Assembly (NCBI GenBank): GCA_002481545.1
Contig: DLEF01000007.1
Span: forward strand, 4,990-68,989
Reading direction: 5' to 3'
DNA length: 64,000 bases
From: Cyanobacteria bacterium UBA7753
Lineage (GTDB): Bacteria > Cyanobacteriota > Vampirovibrionia > Gastranaerophilales > Gastranaerophilaceae
Part shown: positions 24,871-34,612 of the stretch, in pieces
Position numbering within the stretch: the stretch's first letter is position 1
How the letters are laid out: the number at the start of each line of letters is the position of its first letter
Made by a program: the position numbers and the translations under genes
Notes under the pieces: model-generated
Databases searched by the model: none
Told to the model about the DNA's origin: nothing
Seen by the model: the letters and a program-made list of their open reading frames with translations, nothing else

Positions 24871-25977
24871 ATGATAAATCTCAAAGATAAAAATTTGTAT
24901 TATATAGGCGGAGTCGTCAGGGACGAACTTTTGGGAAAGGAAAGTTTTGATATTGATTTGACGTATCAAGGGGATGCGATTGAGTTTTGCAAAGGATTGG
25001 AAGAGAGAGGAAAACTCAAAATATTAAAGGTTAATCCGCCGTTCGGTACCGTGCGCGTCTTGATTGATAACAAGGAGGTCGATATTGCCTCCACAAGAGA
25101 CGAGATTTATGAACAAAAAGGGCACCTGCCTACGGTATCCGATATCGGATGTTCCTTAAAACAAGATGTTTTAAGGCGTGATTTCACGATTAATGCGCTT
25201 GCAAAATCCACCCTCACGAGTGAAATCATTGACTATACAGGAGGGCTCCAAGATATAAAAAATAAAAAGTTGCGTGTTCTGCACGACGGGAGCTTTATTG
25301 ATGATCCGACAAGGATAATCAGGGCTCTGAAATTCGCTGTCAGATTTGGGTTTGAATTGGACAAGCACACAAAAAAACTACAAGAGGAATACCTGAATAA
25401 TATCAACTATGATATGAGTCAAAAAAGGATAAAAAAAGAGTTAATCGAAACCTTTAATCTCAACTCTCAAGAGGCTTATGAAAGATTTTTTAACCAAAAA
25501 ATTTACAAACTTTTGACGAAAAAAGAGATTAAAAAAACTGAATATAATATAGAAGCTTTGGTCAATAAATATCCCGTAAAACATATCTGGATTGTTTACA
25601 TCGGTTGGATGGGGCTTGATAATCTTCCGCTGCCGTTTACGAAGGAAGAAAAAAGGATTATTGAAGAGTTTGAAAGCCTTATCTCAACGGATATTAAGGA
25701 CGATAAATATTCTATATACAAAAGTTTTGTCGGACGCACAAGAGAAAGTATTTTATTATACACAATTGCGACGAGCTCGGACAAAGGCTTGAGATTTTTT
25801 GAGATTGAAAAAATAAAACCTGATATTACGGGGAAAGATTTAAAAGAATTAGGGCTTGCGCCGTCTCCAAAGTATGCGGAAATATTGGACTACGTACTAA
25901 AATTAAAACTTGAAAATCCTGATATGACAAAAAAGGAAGAAATTGACGCTGTCAAAAAATATTTGACAATGTCATAA
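24871..25977 (+). CDS. tRNA nucleotidyltransferase / poly(A) polymerase family (class II)
   Basis: 368 aa. N-terminal nucleotidyltransferase head: YIGGVVRDELLG, then the catalytic DID in FDIDLTY, KVNPPFGTVRVLI, VDIASTRDE, RRDFTINALA, and the RNA/ATP-binding motif DDPTRIIRALKFAVRFGFEL. The C-terminal body is poorly conserved and short. It may be a full CCA-adding enzyme or, as in some cyanobacteria and Aquifex, one half of a CC-/A-adding pair; the sequence alone does not decide this. A TAAAAT element ends about 8 bases before the ATG, so the mRNA may be nearly leaderless. Confidence 0.88.
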   Translation: MINLKDKNLYYIGGVVRDELLGKESFDIDLTYQGDAIEFCKGLEERGKLKILKVNPPFGTVRVLIDNKEVDIASTRDEIYEQKGHLPTVSDIGCSLKQDVLRRDFTINALAKSTLTSEIIDYTGGLQDIKNKKLRVLHDGSFIDDPTRIIRALKFAVRFGFELDKHTKKLQEEYLNNINYDMSQKRIKKELIETFNLNSQEAYERFFNQKIYKLLTKKEIKKTEYNIEALVNKYPVKHIWIVYIGWMGLDNLPLPFTKEEKRIIEEFESLISTDIKDDKYSIYKSFVGRTRESILLYTIATSSDKGLRFFEIEKIKPDITGKDLKELGLAPSPKYAEILDYVLKLKLENPDMTKKEEIDAVKKYLTMS

Positions 25978-25979
25978 TG

Positions 25980-26585
25980 TTAAACCTTTTGTTTTTCAGC
26001 GTTTGACGTTGATAAAATTTTCTTCATTCTAAGCGCAGGATAATAGCCGGAGTTTATTTTTAAACAGTTATTAACCGCACGCAGAGCGTTTGCATAGTCT
26101 TTGCCCTGCAGGTAATACTCAACATATAAATAATGAAGCTCGACATCGTTATAATAGTTATCCAAGCTTTTATCAAAAAATATCTTTGCCTCGTTCGGGT
26201 AATTATTTTTTAAAAGAACTCTGCCAAAGAATTTGTAACTCTCATTATTCTCTTGTTGGAACATATTTGCGGCAAGCAAAATTTTGTTTATATAATCAAT
26301 ACGGTTTACTTTGAATAAAAGGTTTATATCAATCTCAAGGAAATCTCTCACCTGAAAATAGGTAGGATAAACATCCGTATTGCCGTTGATAACGGATATA
26401 AGTTTTATTGCCCAATCTGCGCGAACGGATTTCAGTGATTTAAAAATAACTTCCGCAGAGCCGAGCTCTCCTTGCAAAAACAGAGAATACCCATATTCCA
26501 GAGGGTATTTATTTTCTCTGAAAAAATCGGCACACTTTTCGGGATGCCCGTTTTCTAAATAAAATCTTGCTTTTTTATAATCCAT
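25980..26585 (-). CDS. TPR-like protein
   Basis: 201 aa. Several TPR-type helix pairs: MDYKKARFYLENGHPEKCADFF, SYKFFGRVLLKNNYPNEAKIFFDKSL, VELHYLYVEYYLQGKDYANALRAVNNCLKI. No signal peptide. It starts three bases after the stop of the secreted TPR gene at 26589 on the same strand and is probably translated with it. Its stop meets the convergent nucleotidyltransferase gene. Confidence 0.8.
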   Translation of the reverse strand: MDYKKARFYLENGHPEKCADFFRENKYPLEYGYSLFLQGELGSAEVIFKSLKSVRADWAIKLISVINGNTDVYPTYFQVRDFLEIDINLLFKVNRIDYINKILLAANMFQQENNESYKFFGRVLLKNNYPNEAKIFFDKSLDNYYNDVELHYLYVEYYLQGKDYANALRAVNNCLKINSGYYPALRMKKILSTSNAEKQKV

Positions 26586-26588
26586 TCT

Positions 26589-27425
26589 CTAGTATCCGTT
26601 ATTCTCATTCCCGGTTGAAAAATTAGGCATCATCTGATTCATAAGCATCATTTGCATAAGCTTAGGATCAACTTTTCCGCCGTTATTCAAGTACGGCATC
26701 ATCTGCATCATATTCATATTATTTCCGCCGTAACCGTTGTTGTTATTCATCATCATCATTAATGCCTGCATCTCTTGCGCTCTCGTATCGGCAGGAACAT
26801 TTGCAGGATTTTGAGCGTTCGGAGCTCCAGTCAGAGCGGCTCCGCCGTTATTCAAAAGTCCAGCTTTTCTGAGGGTGTTTATTGCTTTCAATATCTCTTC
26901 ATTGCTCGGAGTACCGTTCGGATTAGTTTGCGCCGTCTGTTTTTGTTGAGGCGTTTTTACCGTAGCAGCGGGTTTTGCAGGCTTTGCACTTTGCTGCGCG
27001 TTATTGCTCCCCGCCGAGTTGCTTTGAGTGCCGACAGCCGCATCGTTATAGATAGGGTTGTACTCGTCTTCTATGTCTTCTATCTGGTTTTCCATAGATA
27101 CTACATTTTTCCCGCCGGCTTTTGACCTGCCCTGCTTTGCAAGAGCCGTCAAGGTATCGTCGGAATTAAGAGCAATTACCTTATCATAGTTTTGGACTGC
27201 AAGGAAACTTTTACCCGTTTTTGAGTATGCCAAACCGAGATAATAATACCCGATAGCGGAGGTAGGATCGTTTTTAACAACAGTTTTCATCGTCGCTATA
27301 CAATCATTATAATTGCCCGCTTTGTAGCTTTCTATCGCCGTAGAAACGTTGTCTGCGAAACATATATTAGCACTTATGAAGAGCCCTAAGAGCCCGAATA
27401 TTATTTTTTTTGATGCACGTCTCAT
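26589..27425 (-). CDS. Secreted TPR protein with Met/Asn-rich tail
   Basis: 278 aa. Signal peptide: positively charged start MRRASKKIIFG, hydrophobic LLGLFISANICFA, probable cleavage after CFA. TPRs follow (STAIESYKAGNYNDCIATMKTV, AIGYYYLGLAYSKTGKSFLAVQNYDKVI). A Gln/Pro/Ala linker leads to an unusual tail rich in Met, Asn and Gly (MQALMMMMNNNNGYGGNNMN, NMMQMMPYLNNG). The tail looks disordered. The protein is exported; the role is unknown. Operon with the TPR gene at 25980. Confidence 0.82.
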   Translation of the reverse strand: MRRASKKIIFGLLGLFISANICFADNVSTAIESYKAGNYNDCIATMKTVVKNDPTSAIGYYYLGLAYSKTGKSFLAVQNYDKVIALNSDDTLTALAKQGRSKAGGKNVVSMENQIEDIEDEYNPIYNDAAVGTQSNSAGSNNAQQSAKPAKPAATVKTPQQKQTAQTNPNGTPSNEEILKAINTLRKAGLLNNGGAALTGAPNAQNPANVPADTRAQEMQALMMMMNNNNGYGGNNMNMMQMMPYLNNGGKVDPKLMQMMLMNQMMPNFSTGNENNGY

Positions 27426-27563
27426 ACTAACCTTTTAATTATTTTTTTGCCCGTTTCAACAGGTTTAATAATTTTATCCATTATTATTATACACTTTTTT
27501 TTCATGAAATGGGTGCTTTATACAGTGGATTTTTTGAAAAGTATTTTATGAGTATTTCTCAAA

Positions 27564-30275
27564 CTATTGTTGAGGTTGATAGTTTGCATAAACCTTCAAC
27601 AATGAATTTATATCGGCTTTATTTCCCTGATTAAATACATCAATTGTTGAAGAATATGCGGAATGATCAGACATCCAGCTTGCAACATCTTGAGAAATTC
27701 CCTGTATCCACGAATCTATATTTGCGGAAACATAATTTTTCCCGCTGTTATCTTTTATATTGATATTTTCGATATATCCGTACGGATCATGATTATTTTC
27801 CGAATTTTCTTCAAAATATCCGTCTATTTGAATAAGTCCGCCAACATCCTGTTCCCTAAACAATCTGTTTATATTATTAAGAGTTAACGATTTTTTATTG
27901 AAAACAAATAATGTATCTATCCCGTGTTCATCATTTAAAGCGGAATCGTATTCTAAAATATTCCCGTTTCTGTCGACATTGAATAATAATGCCAAATTGT
28001 TTTGCTTTGCATCAATATTTAAGGTATCGTTACCACCACCAATATTTGTATTGTCATAACAATCAGACATATATACATTTGTTTTGTTTGTCATTTTGAT
28101 ATTATAGGTATCATTTCCTTCCCCGCCATATATCACGGCATTGCCTGATTTATAATTAAAGGTATCATTATATTTTGTGCCTGTGTACTCGGGTTCTCGC
28201 CACCTACGGTCATAAGTTCCCGCCGTAACCGTCAAACCGTTATTATTCAGTAACGTTTGTATATCCGAGGTTCCTTCATCCGTTGTAACATTGATATTAT
28301 TATATTTTATACTGCCGTCATTTTCATTGAAATAATTCTTTATTGTTACGTTGCCGCCAAATTTTGTTCTGTTTCTTTTGTCAAGGTATGTTTGAGTGAT
28401 GACTAAATCATTAACCGATTTAGAATAGGACAGAGCATCCGTGCTCAGATTGTTAAATTTCAAATTGATAGCAGAGGTTATACCTTTGCCGATTACAACG
28501 GTATCTTTCCCGTCTCCACTGTTAAAGTTCAGAGTTTTATTGCCTTCGCCTGTTATATAGATAGTATCGTTTCCTCTTCCTGCAGTAACGGTATCTTCGC
28601 CGACACCCGTATATATTCTGTCTGAATATCTGCTCCCTACGATATTGTCTTTATATTTTGTTCCGTATATTCTGCCTTTTCCGCCTACATTTATTGTCTG
28701 CTCTTTTATTGAAATAGAAGTATTTGCAGAGTTTTTATCACCAAATTCTACGGTATCAATTTTACTTTCATCGCTTATATTAGGATTAAAATAATTTGCT
28801 ACTGTCGCGCTAAAATTTCTGTAAGATTTTCTCGCTGTTTCATTTTCAAAGTTTTTAGCGTTAGGAGTGGTTATAATCAGGTTATTTCCCGATTTTGTAT
28901 ATTTTAAATCATCTGCGCTAATGTTTGCAAATCTGATTTTATCGTTGCTGTCGGCATTATAGATAGTGTCTCTGCCTTCACCTTTATCTTCGGCTTCACC
29001 GAAATAAAAATAATCTACTCCCGCACCCGCATATAGTCTGTCATTTCCTTCTTCACCCGCAATGAACACTGCTGAGCCTGTCTGACTTTGGGAATATATT
29101 ATATCATTGCCCCAATCACCAAATATTTCATCAACTCCGCCATATCCGCCATATATTCTGTCACCGCTACGACTTCCCGTTATTGTATCGGATCCCGAAG
29201 TCCCATAGATTTTACCGAGTCCCGTAACATTTATTATCTCGTTACTTATAGTATGTTGAGTGCCGTTCACGGTATATGTATCTAATCTGTTTCCTTGTGC
29301 GGTTTTATAATAATTACTCAACGTTATAACGCTTGATGTATCGTGCCATCTGCCTCTTTTGTCGGTATAGCCGTTATCATAATATTTTATATATAAATTG
29401 TTCCCTATCTTGGTTAATACAGGCTCTATATTGTTCCCCGATATTTGGATTGTATCGGCGAAATTTGCGCCATATATTGTATCTCGTCCGCCTTCACCGT
29501 CAAATACGAATGTATCTGAGCCTACCTCCGCATAGAACTTGTTATTTCCAGCCGTTCCTTTGATTGTTAAATCAATCGGGATTTTAAAACTTTCCAAGGT
29601 CTTTGTAAATGCATACTCTCTTGTGTCAGCATTAAATAATATATCAGAAACTGTTGAATAATACTTTCCTACCCAACGGAATACATCATCCCTCATTAAA
29701 GAGCGAACTTTTGTAATATACCCTTCAACATCAAGCTCTTTGATAACTCCGCCTTTGTTCGTTACAATTATATGTTCAATACGATTAGCACCATATTTTA
29801 CATTATCTGTTTTGTTATTCGTATTATCAAAAAAGTCGTTTATCTCCACCATATTGCTTGACGGAACGTATCTGTATTTGTTGAATAGCCCATACGCCTG
29901 TTTGTAGACAGAATTTACAACTCTGTTACTTCTTTTAAAAATATACAATGCATTTTCAAGGTTAGAATTTTGATCGCCATCTTTTCCCACATCAAACAGT
30001 AGCATTAAATCATTAGCATTAACATTATTTATCTGTATTGTATCCTCCCCGCCATTTGTAATATTTGTAGGGATAGTTTGAGGATATGCTCTGTAATATC
30101 CGTCCAAAAGCCATTTTAAATTATAATCATCTTCTGCCGTATAGCATAATACCATATCGTCAATCATAGTCCAAGTATTGCCGATATTCGGTATAATATA
30201 TTTGTTATCGGGGTTGTTCGCCCATATAGTTATAACCTTTTTTTGATGCAGACATAACACCGTCTTCGCTGACAC
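27564..30275 (-). CDS. RTX/hemolysin-type calcium-binding protein, 5' end likely frameshifted
   Basis: 903 aa in the open frame, which begins with a GTG that lacks a ribosome-binding site. Nonapeptide-like glycine/aspartate repeats occur in several blocks: EGGRDTIYGANFADTI, GTSGSDTITGSRSGDRIYGG, GDWGNDIIYSQ, GEEGNDRLYAGAGVDYF, GRGNDTIYITGEGNKTL, GGEGNDTYNI. Such repeats fold into calcium beta-rolls and mark proteins exported by type I secretion. I see no toxin enzyme domain; the N-terminal ~230 residues are unrecognised. No secretion genes are in the window. The likely true start is the ATG at 30300, out of frame because of a seven-A tract at 30238-30244. Confidence 0.88.
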   Translation of the reverse strand: MSAKTVLCLHQKKVITIWANNPDNKYIIPNIGNTWTMIDDMVLCYTAEDDYNLKWLLDGYYRAYPQTIPTNITNGGEDTIQINNVNANDLMLLFDVGKDGDQNSNLENALYIFKRSNRVVNSVYKQAYGLFNKYRYVPSSNMVEINDFFDNTNNKTDNVKYGANRIEHIIVTNKGGVIKELDVEGYITKVRSLMRDDVFRWVGKYYSTVSDILFNADTREYAFTKTLESFKIPIDLTIKGTAGNNKFYAEVGSDTFVFDGEGGRDTIYGANFADTIQISGNNIEPVLTKIGNNLYIKYYDNGYTDKRGRWHDTSSVITLSNYYKTAQGNRLDTYTVNGTQHTISNEIINVTGLGKIYGTSGSDTITGSRSGDRIYGGYGGVDEIFGDWGNDIIYSQSQTGSAVFIAGEEGNDRLYAGAGVDYFYFGEAEDKGEGRDTIYNADSNDKIRFANISADDLKYTKSGNNLIITTPNAKNFENETARKSYRNFSATVANYFNPNISDESKIDTVEFGDKNSANTSISIKEQTINVGGKGRIYGTKYKDNIVGSRYSDRIYTGVGEDTVTAGRGNDTIYITGEGNKTLNFNSGDGKDTVVIGKGITSAINLKFNNLSTDALSYSKSVNDLVITQTYLDKRNRTKFGGNVTIKNYFNENDGSIKYNNINVTTDEGTSDIQTLLNNNGLTVTAGTYDRRWREPEYTGTKYNDTFNYKSGNAVIYGGEGNDTYNIKMTNKTNVYMSDCYDNTNIGGGNDTLNIDAKQNNLALLFNVDRNGNILEYDSALNDEHGIDTLFVFNKKSLTLNNINRLFREQDVGGLIQIDGYFEENSENNHDPYGYIENINIKDNSGKNYVSANIDSWIQGISQDVASWMSDHSAYSSTIDVFNQGNKADINSLLKVYANYQPQQ

Positions 30276-30300
30276 ATATTTGAAATTTTTTAGCGACCAT
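30205..30300 (-). other. Probable original 5' end of the RTX gene, out of frame
   Basis: ATG at 30300 has a good AAGGGG site. Its frame reads MVAKKFQICVSEDGVMSASKK and then stops at 30205. Removing one A from the seven-A run (30238-30244) would continue it as ASKKVITIWANNPDNKY, exactly the frame of the 903-aa ORF. So the two pieces are very probably one gene, split by a one-base change, by transcriptional slippage, or by a sequencing error. Confidence 0.7.
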
Positions 30301-30363
30301 AAGAACCCCTTTAGAAATTACATTGGGATTATTATATCATGCCTGCCCCATAATGTCACGATA

Positions 30364-32970
30364 TTACTCATGATTGTTACTGTTTGCACTGCTGAATAAT
30401 GACAATTGAGGGTTTGCACTCTCCGTGAGTGTTTTTCTCTTGGTTGATAAGTCTTTTGAAAAGTCTTTTTGTAATTTAATCATGAGTTCTTTTGAACGTT
30501 TTACGACAGAGTTAGGCAAGCCCGCCATCTGGGCTACGTGTATACCATAACTCTTGCTTGCACTCCCCGGAACAATCTTTCTCAAAAACTCTATTTTCCC
30601 ATCTGTTTCCGATACTGTCACTCTATAATTCTTTATCTGAGGATAAGTCTGACTCATTACGTTTAATTCGTGATAATGTGTCGCAAATATACATCTTGCA
30701 TTTATCTTGCCTGCAATATATTCAGCAACCGCCCAAGCTATCGCAACCCCGTCATAAGTACTTGTACCTCTACCGATTTCATCAATCAAAATCAGGCTCT
30801 TATCAGTTGCATTATTCAAAATATATGATGTTTCCATCATCTCTACCATAAACGTAGACTGTCCAAGCGTTAAATCATCACTCGCGCCGACACGGGTGAA
30901 AATTTTATCCGTTATCCCCATTTTGACGTAATCAGCAGGGACAAAAGAGCCAATCTGCGCCAATATTGCAATAAGTGCATTCTGTCTCATATAGGTGGAT
31001 TTTCCTGCCATGTTAGGCCCAGTAAGTATCATAAAGCGGGAACAATCTTCACTACCTATATCCGACAACTCCAAATCATTCGGAACGTATGAACCTAACG
31101 GAAGTATCTTTTCAAGAACAGGATGTCTGCCGTTTTTGATGATAAATTCGGAGTTTTCGGTAAGTTCCGGTTTTGTATAATTACTCTCTAAAGCAACCGT
31201 CGCGAATGATACGTATATATCCAGTTCCGCTATTGCAAGCGACAGTTCTCTTATTACATCCACAAACTCTTTTGCATAGTTTCTGAAATCGCTGAATATC
31301 TTATACTCCAATTCACATGCCTTGGTATGAGCGGATAAGACTTCGTCCTCCTGTTTCTTCAACTCATCGGTTATAAACCTTTCCGCCCCGCGCAGGGTTT
31401 GACGGCGGACGTAGTTTTTAGGAACCATATCAAGATTGGAATTTGTGACCTCGATATAATAGCCAAACACTCTGTTATAAGCTACTTTTAAAGTTTTTAT
31501 TCCCGTTCTTTCTTTTTCTTCTTCTTCAAACTTTTTGAGCCAATCTTCAACGTTATTCATCAAGCCTCTTAAATAATCAAGGTTTGAATTGAGGTCGTCT
31601 TTGATTATGCCGCCCTCTTTAATAGTGTTCGGCGGATCATCCACAATTGTTTTTTCTATGAGTTCCGCAAACTCTTTCAACTGAGGGAATTTGGATGATA
31701 TTCCCTTAAACACATCGAGTCCGCATCTATCCGTAAGTTCCTGCAATCTGTCAAGGTACATCAAAGATTCTTTGAGTGATACAAAATCCTTCGGCATAAC
31801 AACGGAACTGCTTAATCTTGTCGCAAGTCTCTGTATATCGTAGATTTGGTTCAAAACTTCGGTAAGCTCCGCTCTTTCTTCGTTATGATTAATTAAAATT
31901 TCCGTAGAATTTTGTCTCGATTTAATCATATCGATATTTTTGAGTGGCTGACAAATCCAACTGTTTAAGAGTCTTGCACCCATATTGGTATGAGTTCTGT
32001 CGATTGCCCAATAGAGTGAGCCGTATTTCTTTTTTTCTCTTAAAGTTTCCGTGAGTTCCAAGTTTCTGCGGGTGCTTGTGTCCATCATGACAAATTCGGA
32101 CAAATTATATTGTTCAATCTTATCAATCTTAGGGAACGCATCTTTAAGGTTTTCCCACATATAAGCAAGCAATGCAGCTCCCGCGCGGAAACCGAGTTTA
32201 CAATCCTTATATCCGATTGAAGATAAATCCTGTATTTTTAAAGCTGCTTTAAGATTATTTTGTGCAAAAGTTTCGGAATAAATCTTTTCAGGAACTTTTG
32301 AGCATTTATATAACGTTGTTATTTCATCAGGCAAATTCAGTTTTTCATCAGGCACAATCTGAAACGGCATGACTTTTCCTTGAACGGATGGTCCAACAAC
32401 TTCTACAGGTTTAATTCTTGCAAGCTCCGTAAGTATCATATTCAAAGGAGCTTGAGTAACCTTAAATTCCCCTGTACTAACGTCGGAATAAGCAAACCCG
32501 TAAACGCCTTTTTCTTCAAAAACGGAGCAAATATAGTTATTTGCAGTCTGGTCAAGATAGTTATTTTCAATAATAGTCCCCGGAGTAATAACTCTGACGA
32601 TGCCTCGTTTTACGACTTCGCCCGCTTTGAGTTTTACGAGTTTCGGATCTTCCAATTGTTCACAAACAGCTACTTTATAACCCTTATCGATTAGTCGTCT
32701 TACATAGTTATCAATAGCCTTTGCAGGGATACCCGCAAGCGGAACTCTGCCTAAAATGCTCCCCGCATCACGTCCCGTGAGGGTAAGTTCCAATTCTTTT
32801 GACATGGTATGAGCGTCCTCAAAAAAGGTTTCGTAAAAATCCCCGAGACGGTATAACAAAAGCGCGTCCTGATGTTCCCGCTTTATTTTCAAATACTGTT
32901 GCATGACGGGAGTCGCATCTTCAATGTTCACATCTGCACTATTTATATTATTGATTTCACTCTTAACCAT
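30364..32970 (-). CDS. mutS: DNA mismatch repair protein MutS
   Basis: 868 aa, full length. Mismatch-recognition Phe-x-Glu is in GDFYETF (43-49). The connector, lever and clamp regions follow. ATPase: GPNMAGKSTYMRQ (~653, Walker A), DEIGRGTSTYDG (Walker B and signature), FATHYHEL (switch). The C-terminal helical tail (FSKDLSTKRK...) is short, as in many bacteria. MutL is not in the window. The start ATG is consistent with the family's N-terminus (TPVMQQYLKIK about 20 residues in). Confidence 0.97.
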   Translation of the reverse strand: MVKSEINNINSADVNIEDATPVMQQYLKIKREHQDALLLYRLGDFYETFFEDAHTMSKELELTLTGRDAGSILGRVPLAGIPAKAIDNYVRRLIDKGYKVAVCEQLEDPKLVKLKAGEVVKRGIVRVITPGTIIENNYLDQTANNYICSVFEEKGVYGFAYSDVSTGEFKVTQAPLNMILTELARIKPVEVVGPSVQGKVMPFQIVPDEKLNLPDEITTLYKCSKVPEKIYSETFAQNNLKAALKIQDLSSIGYKDCKLGFRAGAALLAYMWENLKDAFPKIDKIEQYNLSEFVMMDTSTRRNLELTETLREKKKYGSLYWAIDRTHTNMGARLLNSWICQPLKNIDMIKSRQNSTEILINHNEERAELTEVLNQIYDIQRLATRLSSSVVMPKDFVSLKESLMYLDRLQELTDRCGLDVFKGISSKFPQLKEFAELIEKTIVDDPPNTIKEGGIIKDDLNSNLDYLRGLMNNVEDWLKKFEEEEKERTGIKTLKVAYNRVFGYYIEVTNSNLDMVPKNYVRRQTLRGAERFITDELKKQEDEVLSAHTKACELEYKIFSDFRNYAKEFVDVIRELSLAIAELDIYVSFATVALESNYTKPELTENSEFIIKNGRHPVLEKILPLGSYVPNDLELSDIGSEDCSRFMILTGPNMAGKSTYMRQNALIAILAQIGSFVPADYVKMGITDKIFTRVGASDDLTLGQSTFMVEMMETSYILNNATDKSLILIDEIGRGTSTYDGVAIAWAVAEYIAGKINARCIFATHYHELNVMSQTYPQIKNYRVTVSETDGKIEFLRKIVPGSASKSYGIHVAQMAGLPNSVVKRSKELMIKLQKDFSKDLSTKRKTLTESANPQLSLFSSANSNNHE

Positions 32971-33010
32971 GACTATAATTGTATAATAAGAATAAGACGA
33001 GGTAAATTAA

Positions 33011-33631
33011 TTGTTTAGATTTTTTAAAAATATTATCAATACCGTAATAATTATTCTGGCTGTCTTCGGCGTCATTGCTATATATCATAGCGGTTTAGGC
33101 GAAAAAATAGGGAGCTTTTTCTCTGATATGTTCTCTATGAACGAAGAAAAGGTTGAAGAGCAGGTCGGAGACTTTTCCAAGGTCGATACGGAAGAATTTA
33201 AGATTGATAAGGCAGTTAATGTCTTGGGCTATAAAACAGTCATAGCCAAGCACCCGAGCTCGGGGCAAAAAATGGTTATTGTAGATTCGGGAAAGAAAAC
33301 ACTTTTGACCGAAAAAGACATTCAAAGCGGTGAAATCAAAGACAAACTCAACGAATTGAGCAAAAAAGTCAAATATAAATCAACGGGCATTGAGGACGTA
33401 ACGATACTGAACAAAGGCTATATGACGACTTACGGGCAGAAAGTTCCTTATGTAAAATTCAGCGCGAAATTAACTAAGTTCCCATATACGGTAATATATG
33501 GTATAATATCGGTTGTAGATTCCGATAAGGACAACCAGAGATTAATTGTATCCGTGAATGATAAGAAACATTATTCCCAGTTAGTAACATCAGAGTTCTA
33601 TAAAAGCATAAATGAGTCTAAAAAACATTAG
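33011..33631 (+). CDS. Membrane-anchored hypothetical protein, TTG start
   Basis: 206 aa starting at TTG 33011, preceded by GAGGT. An N-terminal helix IINTVIIILAVFGVIAIYHS anchors it; the rest is soluble, charged, and beta-like (VLGYKTVIAKHPSSGQKMVIVDSGKKTLLT, VPYVKFSAKLTKFPYTVIYGII). No family recognised. It lies between mutS (divergent) and a GatD-like gene, possibly co-transcribed with the latter, though two small hairpins (33647-33688) intervene. Confidence 0.75.
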   Translation: MFRFFKNIINTVIIILAVFGVIAIYHSGLGEKIGSFFSDMFSMNEEKVEEQVGDFSKVDTEEFKIDKAVNVLGYKTVIAKHPSSGQKMVIVDSGKKTLLTEKDIQSGEIKDKLNELSKKVKYKSTGIEDVTILNKGYMTTYGQKVPYVKFSAKLTKFPYTVIYGIISVVDSDKDNQRLIVSVNDKKHYSQLVTSEFYKSINESKKH

Positions 33632-33646
33632 GATGGTTAAGAAAAG

Positions 33647-33688
33647 GTCGGTATAAGCCGACAATAAACAAAGGCGCATAACTGCGCC
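33647..33688 (+). other. Two small hairpins between two co-oriented genes
   Basis: GTCGG/CCGAC (33647-33651 with 33658-33662) and GGCGCA/TGCGCC (33673-33678 with 33683-33688). No T-tract follows, so they are more likely mRNA processing or structural elements than terminators. Confidence 0.5.
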
Positions 33689-33709
33689 GACATAACTAAG
33701 GATAAAAAC

Positions 33710-34444
33710 ATGTCAAATTTAAAATTAAAATTAGTTCATCTGTATCCGCTGTTCCTGAATATATACGGAGACATCGGGAATGTAAAAGATTTGCAAAAGC
33801 GCTGTGAATGGCGCGGAATAGAGCTGGAAGTTCAACAGTTTAATGTCGGCGATACCTTGGAAGAAGGAAACGACATCTACTTTATGGGTGGCGGTCAGGA
33901 CAGACAGCAGGTTGAAGTATCGGAAGAACTACAAAAATACAAAAACTTTTTGACAGATGAATATAATAATGACGCGGTATTCCTAGGGATTTGCGGAGGG
34001 TATCAGCTTATGGGCGAATATTACCAACCGCATGACGCAAAAAGATTGGAAGGTATCGGAATATTAAATGCCTACACCGTTGCGGGCTCTAACCGTTTCA
34101 TAGGAAACGTTACCGCAAAAACAGATTTGCCGATAGGGAAAGACACCCTTGTCGGATTTGAGAACCATAGCGGACTAACTTATTTAAGAGGCGAAACAAC
34201 ACCTATGGCACATGTAGTGGTCGGGCATGGCAACAACGGAGTCGATAAAACCGAAGGTGCGCGTTCAAGAAACGCATTCGGTACATATCTGCACGGCTCA
34301 TTCCTGCCTAAGAACCCGCATTTTGCCGATTATATGATTAAGCTTGCTCTCAAGAAAAAATACAATGACGATATAGAACTTGAACCGCTCGACGATACAA
34401 TCGAGATGAAAGCGCACGAATCGGTATTGTACAAAACATATTAA
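33710..34444 (+). CDS. gatD: GatD-type glutamine amidotransferase (lipid II isoglutaminyl synthase subunit)
   Basis: 244 aa class I (CobB/CobQ-like) amidotransferase. Nucleophile Cys is in LGICGGYQLMG (~95). The catalytic His is in TYLHGSFLPKNP (~207). In Gram-positives GatD supplies ammonia to MurT to amidate lipid II glutamate. A MurT partner is not adjacent; the upstream gene is a small membrane protein. The family also includes CobQ-like enzymes, but the length and the FENHSGLT motif favour GatD. The substrate in this organism is inferred. Confidence 0.85.
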   Translation: MSNLKLKLVHLYPLFLNIYGDIGNVKDLQKRCEWRGIELEVQQFNVGDTLEEGNDIYFMGGGQDRQQVEVSEELQKYKNFLTDEYNNDAVFLGICGGYQLMGEYYQPHDAKRLEGIGILNAYTVAGSNRFIGNVTAKTDLPIGKDTLVGFENHSGLTYLRGETTPMAHVVVGHGNNGVDKTEGARSRNAFGTYLHGSFLPKNPHFADYMIKLALKKKYNDDIELEPLDDTIEMKAHESVLYKTY

Positions 34445-34612
34445 CCCCATGTCATATCGGTTTTTCCGATTGACAAATCTCAAAAATATGAGAAAATTGT
34501 AAACAAATGTAACAAACCAAAAAATTGAAAAGGCAATTTTTATAATTATATATACTTTATATATACGAGAGATATATTATAAAGAATAGATAATTAGATA
34601 CGGAGATAGATT

